The notes beneath the pieces are model-generated. The model worked only from the letters and a program-made list of their open reading frames with translations, was not told the DNA's origin and searched no databases. From NCBI GenBank assembly GCA_031292215.1, contig JARLHO010000112.1, positions 62,001 through 126,000 on the forward strand: a DNA stretch of 64,000 bases. Direction: 5' to 3'. The DNA comes from Syntrophobacteraceae bacterium. GTDB lineage: Bacteria; Desulfobacterota; Syntrophobacteria; Syntrophobacterales; Syntrophobacteraceae. Positions 25,420 through 32,770 of this stretch are shown here, piece by piece (position 1 is the first letter of the stretch; each line of letters opens with the position of its first letter). Both the position numbers and the translations under genes were made by a program.

Positions 25420-26394
25420 ATGAATGCCGCCCAAAAAGATTTTTTCGATAAGATTCACAGGGCTTATCCCAACTTGTCCCCCAAGAAAAAGCGGGTGGCG
25501 GACTTTATGATAAAGGACTACAAAAAAGTCTTCTTCATGACCGCCAGAGAGATCGCGTTGGAATGCCGTGTGAGCGAGCCTACGATTAACCGGTTCGTTA
25601 TGGACCTGGGGTTTGCAGGGTATGCCGAATTTACCCACCACATGAAGGGGTTGCTTCACGGGGTCCTTACTAGCGTTGACCGGCAATTGAAGGCAAACGA
25701 ACGCACCGACGGCAGTTTGATTGACCTGTATTGTCAAAATGCCATCATGAACATTGAAAATCTCAGGCGCATGATTTCTGCCAGTGAACTCGAACAGATT
25801 GCCCGCGTGATTCACAGGGCGGAAAAGGTATTTGTCGTTGGCTACCGCGCCTCTGCCACACTGGCCAACTATTTCGGCTATCTTCTGAAGAAAATACGAG
25901 ATGACGTATTCGTCGATACGACACTTTCATGGGATCTGAAAGACACGCTGATTCGGAGCCCAAAATCGAGTATTCTCTTTGCCATCGCCTTTCCCAGATA
26001 TCCGAAGAGGACAATCGAGTTCCTGGAGCTTGCAAAGCTAAACAATATCAAGATTATCGGCCTAAGCGATACGTCCAGTTCTCCGATCATAGGGCTTGCC
26101 GATCATTACGTCATGATTGACGTGGAAGGGATCTCGTTTATAGATCCCTTCGCTCATATTATTGTTTACTTAAGTGCTCTTATTCATAAAATTATTTTGT
26201 TGGATAAACCCAAGGCAATGGAATATCTCGCCAAGTTCGAAGACGGCCTGAAGGGGAGCCTGGAATTTGTTACGCCTGAATGGTTTGGCGCGGAGGCCGG
26301 GCAGGACGAAAGCCATTTGCATTCCTGGTTTGAAAGAGGGATCGATAATGCTTTGGGAGAGCTAAAAGGCAGGAAAGTCAGGGCCAAGGTATAG
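25420..26394 (+). CDS. RpiR/MurR-family transcriptional regulator
   Basis: This 324-residue protein has an N-terminal helix-turn-helix of the HTH_6 type (about residues 8-75; TAREIALECRVSEPTINRFVMDLGFAGYAEF) and a C-terminal SIS domain (about 115-250, AEKVFVVGYRASATLANY). RpiR regulators bind sugar phosphates or related acidic ligands. Its gene stands within the metabolosome, 21 bases after the second BMC-T gene, so it is probably the local regulator, with the dyads at 10981 and 11084 as possible targets. A known SIS ligand would be a phosphosugar, which is not obvious for an amine pathway, so the effector is open. Confidence 0.87.
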   Translation: MNAAQKDFFDKIHRAYPNLSPKKKRVADFMIKDYKKVFFMTAREIALECRVSEPTINRFVMDLGFAGYAEFTHHMKGLLHGVLTSVDRQLKANERTDGSLIDLYCQNAIMNIENLRRMISASELEQIARVIHRAEKVFVVGYRASATLANYFGYLLKKIRDDVFVDTTLSWDLKDTLIRSPKSSILFAIAFPRYPKRTIEFLELAKLNNIKIIGLSDTSSSPIIGLADHYVMIDVEGISFIDPFAHIIVYLSALIHKIILLDKPKAMEYLAKFEDGLKGSLEFVTPEWFGAEAGQDESHLHSWFERGIDNALGELKGRKVRAKV

Positions 26395-26510
26395 GAGGGG
26401 TGTTGCAATAGTTGCAGCCCGATGACGGTCGAAGTGTGGTTGTTTGGAGTGGTCTCTAAGCAGTATGGGTTTTGTGCTGGAATATATCAATCTGGGGCGA
26501 GGAGCCGGTG

Positions 26511-27956
26511 ATGAGTTTAGACGAAAAGCTGATAGAACGTGTGGTCGAGATGGTAGTAGAAAGGCTTTCGAAGAATGTCGTCGAAGTCCAGGCTCAAACG
26601 GGGGGTGCTGAAGGCTGTCCTGCCGTAAAGGATGGCGTCTTTAAAGAGATGGATGATGCCATAAATGCGGCTGAAAAGGCTCAAAAAGCACTGTTGGCTC
26701 TGCCTCTTGCGGTCCGTGGAAAAATTATTCAGGCGATGCGGGACGCCGGTGTCGGCCACGCGGAGGAATACGCCGTGATGGAGTTTGAGGAGACTGGAGT
26801 AGGAAAGGCGGCCGACAACGCAAAGAAGGTGCTGGCAGCCTGTAGAGTCCTCGGGATGGAGGACCTTGGGCCCGAGTGCTACACCGGAGACAAGGGACTT
26901 ACGGTTATCGAGAGAATTCCGTTTGGCCTTATTTCCTCGGTAAATCCCGTGACCCTTGCCGTCCCCACCATCTACTTTAACGCCATTATGACCCTGGCCG
27001 GCGGCAATGTGCTGGTAAATAACCCTCATCCCAAGGCCAAAAACGTTTCCGCACGGGCGGTTCGTGACATCAATCTGGCCATCGTGAAGGCGGGGGGCCC
27101 TCCAAACTGCGTAACCTGCATCGAGGAACCTTCGATTAAGACCTCGCAGTATCTCATGACGCACCCCAAGACCAAGATGATTGTGGTCACCGGAGGCCAC
27201 GGCGTTATAAAGTTTGCCGCTCAGACGGGCAAAAAGGTCATTCCCGGTGGACCGGGCAACCCGCCCGTGGTTGTTGACGAATCGGCCGATCTCCAAAGGG
27301 CTGCCCAGTGCATTGTCGAGGGCGCCTCGTTTGCCAACTGCACTCCCTGCGCGAGCGAAAAGGAGATTTTCGCCGTAGACTCCATTGCCGATCGCCTCAA
27401 AGATTTGCTCAAAAAATCAGGCGCCTGTGAGATAGACGCCCGGCAGGGTGAAGAACTGATGAAGCACATCTTCAAGGAGGTAAACGGGCCCGGCAAGCCG
27501 GGGGTGGTCAATATGGAGTTTGTCGGAAAATCCCCCGAATTCATTCTCAAAAGCATTGGCCTTTCGGTTGGTCCCGAAACCAAAATCGTTCTTTTGGAAA
27601 CCGATGTGAATCACCCCCTGGTCTGGACGGAGCAGATCATGCCCGTAATTGCCTTCGTTAGATGCCAGGACGCCGACCAAGCAATCAACCGCGCGGTTCT
27701 GGCCGAACAGGGTTGCGGTCACACGATCGTCATGCACTCCAATAATCTTAAAAACCTGGCCAAGATGGCCGGCAAGGCCAACGTCTGTTCTTTCGTCAAA
27801 AACGGCCCGTCCCTTGCGGGTGTCGGTGTGGCCGGGGAAGGCTTTATTTCGTTTCATATCGCAACCGATGGAGCGGGTCACACTCGCCCCAGAACATTTA
27901 CGAGGATGCGTCGATGCGCGATGGTCGATGACTTCCGGCTTCGTTTCAGCTCGTAA
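26511..27956 (+). CDS. CoA-acylating aldehyde dehydrogenase of BMC (EutE/PduP-like)
   Basis: A 481-residue enzyme that turns an aldehyde, CoA and NAD into acyl-CoA and NADH. The cofactor region IPFGLISSVNPVT (about residues 139-151), GGPGNPPVVVDESAD and the Cys motif N-C-T-P-C near 284-288 (catalytic Cys in the T-P-C position of EutE) are clear, as is the end R-T-F-T-R-M-R-R-C. Residues 2-19 (SLDEKLIERVVEMVVERL) form an amphipathic helix followed by a variable linker, a classic encapsulation peptide. I chose ATG 26511 since GAGGA lies upstream. The 116-base gap before it may carry a promoter. It is the signature enzyme of the metabolosome; the acyl group depends on the amine. Confidence 0.92.
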   Translation: MSLDEKLIERVVEMVVERLSKNVVEVQAQTGGAEGCPAVKDGVFKEMDDAINAAEKAQKALLALPLAVRGKIIQAMRDAGVGHAEEYAVMEFEETGVGKAADNAKKVLAACRVLGMEDLGPECYTGDKGLTVIERIPFGLISSVNPVTLAVPTIYFNAIMTLAGGNVLVNNPHPKAKNVSARAVRDINLAIVKAGGPPNCVTCIEEPSIKTSQYLMTHPKTKMIVVTGGHGVIKFAAQTGKKVIPGGPGNPPVVVDESADLQRAAQCIVEGASFANCTPCASEKEIFAVDSIADRLKDLLKKSGACEIDARQGEELMKHIFKEVNGPGKPGVVNMEFVGKSPEFILKSIGLSVGPETKIVLLETDVNHPLVWTEQIMPVIAFVRCQDADQAINRAVLAEQGCGHTIVMHSNNLKNLAKMAGKANVCSFVKNGPSLAGVGVAGEGFISFHIATDGAGHTRPRTFTRMRRCAMVDDFRLRFSS

Positions 27957-28041
27957 GGCCCCGATCCCCCCGGGGGACAAGGCGCCGGAATTTAGAACGA
28001 GATGACCCGAGTGGTCGTAAAATGCAGATGCAGGAGAAAAG

Positions 28042-28464
28042 ATGGAACTCTTGAAGCGCGAAAACTTTTCCTCGGGCGCCCCATTTGAAGAAAAGGTCGG
28101 CTATAGCCGGGCGGTAAGAGTCGGAAACCATATCTTCGTGGGGGGAACGACCACCACGAATTCGGAAGGCGTTGTGGAAGGCGAGGGGGATCCCTACCTG
28201 CAGACCAGGATTATCCTGGAAAAGATTCGCTCGGCCATTGCCACCGCAGGCGGGACCCTTTCCGATGTCGTTCGAGTCCGTTTCTATGTGACGGATATAA
28301 GCAAGGGCGCGGAGTACCTCAGGGCCTATTCCGAGTTCTTCAAAGCCATCAAGCCGACCATCACGATGGCCGAGGTAAAAGCCCTGGCGAGGCCGGCCCA
28401 TCTGGTTGAAATCGAGGCCGATGCCCTCGTTGGCGCCTACATGACTTCTGCCGGCAGGAGGTGA
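28042..28464 (+). CDS. RidA (YjgF/UK114) family enamine/imine deaminase
   Basis: A 140-residue RidA-family protein with the marks GYSRAVRVGNHIFVGGTT, the LEKIRSAIATAGGTLSDVVRVRFYVTD middle (with the Arg that binds the carboxylate, near residue 80) and AEVKALARPAHLVEIEADA at the end. RidA proteins hydrolyse reactive enamine and imine products of amine oxidation or PLP enzymes. This suits the neighbouring DAO-type dehydrogenase, whose first product is an imine. It lies 85 bases after the aldehyde dehydrogenase with GGAG seven bases before the ATG, and closes the BMC locus. Confidence 0.87.
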   Translation: MELLKRENFSSGAPFEEKVGYSRAVRVGNHIFVGGTTTTNSEGVVEGEGDPYLQTRIILEKIRSAIATAGGTLSDVVRVRFYVTDISKGAEYLRAYSEFFKAIKPTITMAEVKALARPAHLVEIEADALVGAYMTSAGRR

Positions 28465-28510
28465 TGTGGCCGCAATTATCGGCGAAGACAGTATCGGGGC
28501 GTTCTTTTAG

Positions 28511-28618
28511 GGAAAACAACTCATTTTGCTGGGAGTTGCCCCCCACCAGATCGGCGAAATACCGGTCCTGATGACCATAGTCGGGGGCAAGATCGTTTTT
28601 GACAAGATCTTTGGCTGA
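28511..28618 (+). pseudogene. C-terminal remnant of an amidohydrolase (YtcJ-like) gene
   Basis: One frame reads LLGVAPHQIGEIPVLMTIV followed by G-G-K-I-V-F and a stop. This is the usual end of metal-dependent amidohydrolases (A-D-L-x-V-L-D ... I-x-x-I-x-V-x-x-T-I-V-G-G-K-V-V). A stop codon (TAG, 28508) lies directly before it and the rest of the gene is missing, so only about 35 codons remain. It suggests that an amidohydrolase once stood at the end of the BMC operon and was deleted, or that a recombination breakpoint lies here. Confidence 0.55.
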
Positions 28619-29406
28619 TTCCAAGATGTTTGCTTGTCCTTTTAAGCCAATAGGACATTTTTTGCCTGGAATTGGTCGGTTTCCCTCTGAAAGTTGGCTC
28701 CAAGCCATAGTAGGTTGGTGCGGAGCCTTCGGGGAGGCGGTGGTCCAAAATTTCAGGCATCGTCGTGGATGGATTGTCTTGGGGCAATTCTTCCTCTGGC
28801 CTGAAGCTCCTTTCACAGACTTTAAAGAAACTGGCAATCGGTTCCATCGGCTTTCATGATCTTTATCCGTTTCACTGCGGGCAAGGCATTACTCTCCTTT
28901 CGATACTTCCTGTGTAGCTGCTCTCACCTCATGCTCTTATACAAGGCGCCGTGGCCTTCGGTACGGACGGAACGGACCACCTTTGGATAAAAGACAGGCC
29001 GGCCGGCGAAGCTGGCCTCAATCCTGGTCCTAAAGGCCCGGCGAACTTGGCCAAAAAAGTATCATGTGAAATATTAATAACAATATTGTTTATTTTATGA
29101 ATGATAAATTCCATGTATCCCCGGAATTTCCCTTACGATCCGGCCATTTGTGGTATTGGCACAGAACGTGATACCTCGGGGGGGTCATCTCTTGGGGGGG
29201 CGGGGATTTTTTCGAAACGATCATGCTCTTTGGGTCCGACCTGTAGAGGGCATGCGGGCATAACGCAATGGATAAAGTCTAGGGCTGCAGGGGGCGGGGA
29301 TAAATTCGGGAGTGGCCGAAGTGGCGTGTGTAAGGCGATTCGATGAGTCAAGCAGTACCGGGGGGATTTTTGTCACACAATGCAGAGCAACAGAGAGGAG
29401 AACACG
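28619..29406. other. 788-base gap without a gene
   Basis: No frame in this stretch has a believable start, codon texture or known motif. A minus-strand open frame at 28521-28847 looks like decayed coding sequence but matches nothing I know. An AT-rich patch at 29068-29100 contains the perfect palindrome AACAATATTGTT (29079-29090), in the likely control region of the DUF1329 operon. The mixture of remnant, decayed frame and AT-rich spacer marks this as a junction between the BMC locus and the next operon. Confidence 0.5.
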
Positions 29407-30789
29407 ATGATCAGGAAAGCATTGGCGATGATTGCTGTTATTTTGGCAATTGGGTGTACGGCGCGGGCTGTGTGGTCCCAGGACGCGGGTCGTTTGGGAA
29501 AAGACCTCACCCCCGCCGGGGCCAAGAGAGCCGGCAGCAAAGATGGGCTCATTCCCGCGTGGAGCGGCAAAGACGTTCCGTTGCCGGGATGGTCTTACGG
29601 CAAACTCCGTGGTGATTACTGGCAATACAAAAACGAAAAGCCCCTGTTTTCCATCGATGCCTCAAATGTCGACAAGTACGCCGATAAACTGAGCCCGGGA
29701 CAGGTGCAAATGATAAAGCAGACTCCGGGCTACCGGATGGACGTCTACGCGACGCACCGAAACGCGGGTTACCCCGACTGGGTGTATGCGAACATAAAAA
29801 AGAACGCAACAGAGGCCAAACTCGGTTCGGACGGCACCTCGCTCGGGACGGCAAATCTTCCCGGCGTGCCGTTTCCAATCCCCAAAAACGGCGCCGAAGT
29901 CATGTGGAACTTCCTGATGCGCTACTGTGGCGTGGGAATTCTGTGGCATGACACCAACACGGTGACATCGCCAAGACCGGGAAGCAACGACTGGATAAAT
30001 ACGCACGGGCCGCAGAGCATATTCGAACCCTGGGGGGCTCCGGGGTCGCACACTCCAGCCAGCGTGGATAACGTCCTGTACAGCATCTACTTTTCCTATG
30101 TCTCACCACCCGCTCTGGCTGGACAGTCGGTGGCGCTGACCATGTTTACGAACAACCACGACAATGAAACCTACTATTATTTCCCCGGTCAGCGCCGCGT
30201 GCGCCGCATGCCGTCCTATTCCTACGACGCGCCGCAAATTGGTTTTGAAGGCGAGTATACCGTCGATGAGCCATTTGTTTTCAACAGCGCTCTGGACCGG
30301 TTCGACTGGAAGATAGTGGGCAAAAAAGAGATGTATATCCCGTACAACTGTTTCGGAATGTATAATTTCAACGAAAAATTACACGATGTGCTCCTTCCCA
30401 AGTTCCTAAATAATGCCAATCGCCGGTACGAGTTGCACCGGGTCTGGGTCATCGAGGCCACCGTAAGAAAGGGGATGCGCCATGTCGCCCCCAAAAGGTT
30501 TTTCTATGTCGATGAGGACAGCTGGCTTGCCCTGGTTAGCGATGACTACGATGCCCAGGGCAAATTGTGGCTGGTGCGCGAGGGGTTTCCAATCCCGATT
30601 TGGGAAATCGGGGGAGCCTTCGATCTCCGGCCGTTCGTCCAGTACGATCTCATAAACGGCCGCTATGTCCAGGACCAGTCGGTTCTCGGGACCGGGACCG
30701 ATGTCCAATATTTTCCGGATAGCAACCGCCCCGAGTTCCACAGGGATTACTATACCGCAGATAATCTGCGGGCACGTTGTGAGCGCTGA
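29407..30789 (+). CDS. DUF1329 periplasmic/outer-membrane lipid-carrier-like protein
   Basis: This protein of about 460 residues starts with a signal peptide (MIRKALAMIAVILAIG, then an A-R-A cleavage site near residue 20). The body has the DUF1329 marks: G-A-K-R-A-G-S-K-D-G-L-I-P-A-W near residues 37-52, and the late V-A-P-K-R-F-F-Y-V-D-E-D-S-W segment, which resembles the LolA/LolB lipoprotein-carrier fold. DUF1329 genes go with DUF1302, an RND exporter and a YCF48 protein in many Proteobacteria, as here. The four are thought to move lipids or hydrophobic compounds across the envelope, but no substrate is known. GAGGAG sits before the ATG. Confidence 0.85.
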   Translation: MIRKALAMIAVILAIGCTARAVWSQDAGRLGKDLTPAGAKRAGSKDGLIPAWSGKDVPLPGWSYGKLRGDYWQYKNEKPLFSIDASNVDKYADKLSPGQVQMIKQTPGYRMDVYATHRNAGYPDWVYANIKKNATEAKLGSDGTSLGTANLPGVPFPIPKNGAEVMWNFLMRYCGVGILWHDTNTVTSPRPGSNDWINTHGPQSIFEPWGAPGSHTPASVDNVLYSIYFSYVSPPALAGQSVALTMFTNNHDNETYYYFPGQRRVRRMPSYSYDAPQIGFEGEYTVDEPFVFNSALDRFDWKIVGKKEMYIPYNCFGMYNFNEKLHDVLLPKFLNNANRRYELHRVWVIEATVRKGMRHVAPKRFFYVDEDSWLALVSDDYDAQGKLWLVREGFPIPIWEIGGAFDLRPFVQYDLINGRYVQDQSVLGTGTDVQYFPDSNRPEFHRDYYTADNLRARCER

Positions 30790-30811
30790 GCGGGGAACGG
30801 GTTAAGGCAGA

Positions 30812-30859
30812 GTTTTGGGCGCCGTTCCTTCCGCCGGGGCGTGGAGCGGCGCCCAAAAC
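30812..30859 (+). other. Strong intercistronic hairpin between DUF1329 and DUF1302 genes
   Basis: Perfect 13-base arms GTTTTGGGCGCCG (30812-30824) and CGGCGCCCAAAAC (30847-30859) enclose 22 bases, and the stem can grow by four more pairs, one of them G-U. No T-run follows the 3' arm, so a Rho-independent terminator is unlikely. An mRNA-stabilising or partial-attenuation role for the abundant upstream product is more likely. Confidence 0.6.
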
Positions 30860-30909
30860 AGGCGCCGATTGCGGGATTAATGTATTGCAGATTATAAAGG
30901 GGGAGGGCG

Positions 30910-32658
30910 ATGAAGGGGCGTTTTTCGGGTATCTTTGCGGCAACTTTGGCAACGTTGGTGGCAACTGTGCTGAGCCTTGTGTGCACGGCCGGTGTGAGCA
31001 TCGCATTTGATTTTGACATGGGCAACGGGATAAAAGGGGCGATTGACTCCCAGGTAACTCAAACATTCGGTGTGCGTTTGACCGGCCCGTCGAGCGATAT
31101 GGTTGAAAGTGTTCCGGGGGCGCCGGGGACAATGGTCTACTCGAACGCCGACAACGGCGACCTCAATTACCACGCGGGCCAATTGTTCAACTTCGAGGAG
31201 AAGTTCACCTCGGAAATGCTGCTCTACTTTCCGGATCAATTAAGTTTCATGGTGCGCGGGACCGGATTTATCGACGAGTTTGCCAACAAAACCGATCGCA
31301 CGCCGCTCGAGCGCGATGCGCAGGAACAGACCTGCTATAACTTTCGGCTCCTGGACCTTTGGGGCGCCAAGCAATTCGATTTTGGCGGGCAGACGGCCAG
31401 GCTAAGAGTCGGCAACCAGGTCATAAACTGGGGAGAAACCATTTTCGCCCTGGGAGGCATCAATTCGACCAATGCTCTCGATGTCCAGAGATTGCTGACC
31501 CCCGGGACCCAGTTAAAGGAGGCCGTGCTGCCCGCCCCGATGATAGACTTTACGAGCGGTCTGGGCCACGGCCTTAACGTTGATATGTATTATCAGTTTT
31601 TATGGAACGAGGACCGCTTTCCAGCCGTTGGCAGCTATTTTTCCACCAGCAATCTGCTGGGGTATGGACGCACGCCCATATTCATAGACCCGAGCAACCC
31701 CAACGTCGGGGGACCGGACAACTTTGCCTTTCCGGGCTACAGTTTTCCTGTGGGCTGGGCCCCGGACCAAAGAGCCTCCAGCCAGGGGCAGGGAGGCCTT
31801 TGCTTGCATTATTCGCCGCCTCAGTGGGCGGCCGACTTTGGCCTCTACTTCATGAACTATCATGACAAATCGCCGGTGCTCGATTCGCTCAATTATGGCG
31901 CGGTTTACCAACAGGTCTACCTTGAGAACCGCCAGTTATACGGGGCGAGCATGAACTTCCCGCTGGGCTCATGGGCTGTTGGCACGGAACTGTCCTATCG
32001 ACCTCACGACGCGATCTCTTTGAGCTCGCCCTATACTCCCGGAGGGCCGCTTGATCTGCTGACAAACTCGAGCTCAGCCCCTAATGTGCCGCTGTGGAAA
32101 GACGAGCAGAAATACGAACTTGACGTGACCGGCCTGCTGAGCCTCACACCTTCGGGGACCGGCGGGGCCCTGCTCAGGCTGCTAAGAGCCGACACCGCCA
32201 CTCTGACCCTGGAGGGTACGACTATCTGTTATCCGGATTTGAGCAACCGGATTTACTCGACTGTCAATGGGATCCCGGTAATGCAGGCCCCTGCCGCCGG
32301 CTATTATACCTGGCTCGCCTACAACAGCGGTTCGGGATATCCGATCGGCGCGGCGGTGGGCACCAAGTGGTCGGGGGGAATCACCGAGGATTTCAACTGG
32401 GTCTACGATGGCACGATCATAAAGGAGTGGCAGGTCAACCCGGGATGCACGTTTTTCTTCACGGCTTTTGGCAATACGCCCAATGCCACGGGCAACTTTC
32501 TTGCGGGGGACACGTCGATCAATGTCTATGTGAACTTTATTCAAAACCCGCCCAAATGGCAGATCACTATCAATTACACCAAATGGATGGGCGGAACCAC
32601 GGCCCAGCCGTTGGCCGACAGAGACATGATTGGTGGGTTTGTAACCTACAACTTCTAG
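30910..32658 (+). CDS. DUF1302 outer-membrane beta-barrel protein
   Basis: A 582-residue protein with a long signal peptide (about residues 1-36, ending at SIA-FDF). Following this are the DUF1302 marks: a Gly/Asp-rich first strand (FDMGNGIKGAIDSQVTQTFGVRL), many alternating hydrophobic beta-strands with aromatic girdles, RLRVGNQVINWGETIF (about residues 163-178) and a C-terminal aromatic residue (VTYNF), the signal for BAM insertion. It probably forms the outer-membrane pore or docking barrel of the exporter encoded downstream. It lies 120 bases after the DUF1329 gene. Confidence 0.87.
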   Translation: MKGRFSGIFAATLATLVATVLSLVCTAGVSIAFDFDMGNGIKGAIDSQVTQTFGVRLTGPSSDMVESVPGAPGTMVYSNADNGDLNYHAGQLFNFEEKFTSEMLLYFPDQLSFMVRGTGFIDEFANKTDRTPLERDAQEQTCYNFRLLDLWGAKQFDFGGQTARLRVGNQVINWGETIFALGGINSTNALDVQRLLTPGTQLKEAVLPAPMIDFTSGLGHGLNVDMYYQFLWNEDRFPAVGSYFSTSNLLGYGRTPIFIDPSNPNVGGPDNFAFPGYSFPVGWAPDQRASSQGQGGLCLHYSPPQWAADFGLYFMNYHDKSPVLDSLNYGAVYQQVYLENRQLYGASMNFPLGSWAVGTELSYRPHDAISLSSPYTPGGPLDLLTNSSSAPNVPLWKDEQKYELDVTGLLSLTPSGTGGALLRLLRADTATLTLEGTTICYPDLSNRIYSTVNGIPVMQAPAAGYYTWLAYNSGSGYPIGAAVGTKWSGGITEDFNWVYDGTIIKEWQVNPGCTFFFTAFGNTPNATGNFLAGDTSINVYVNFIQNPPKWQITINYTKWMGGTTAQPLADRDMIGGFVTYNF

Positions 32659-32670
32659 AAAAAGGTAAGC

Positions 32671-32695
32671 GGGGCGGGCGCGATGTGCCCGCCCC
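32671..32695 (+). other. GC-rich hairpin after the DUF1302 gene
   Basis: Nine-base arms GGGGCGGGC (32671-32679) and GCCCGCCCC (32687-32695) enclose seven bases, only 12 bases after the stop codon. There is no T-run behind it. Its place, like the hairpin after DUF1329, suggests that messages for the envelope proteins are protected, with less of the downstream RND gene made. Confidence 0.6.
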
Positions 32696-32770
32696 CCACA
32701 TGTTCCGGCATCGGGTATAGGTTTTACTGATTAGTATGGCAATTTATGCATAGCAGCAGGACGGTGAGTG

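Noticed and set aside
17448-28464. A classic Pdu, Eut or glycyl-radical compartment
   Set aside because: Shell, PduS, PduT and EutE-like genes are present, but no diol dehydratase, ethanolamine ammonia-lyase, glycyl-radical enzyme, PduL or alcohol dehydrogenase is found.
28521-28847. Minus-strand open frame of 108 codons
   Set aside because: It overlaps the amidohydrolase remnant, has no ribosome site and looks like random, Pro/Ser/Arg-rich translation.
29140-29180. Sigma54 promoter around TTGGCACAGAACGTGATA
   Set aside because: The GGCAC half is present, but no GC dinucleotide occurs at the required -12 spacing.
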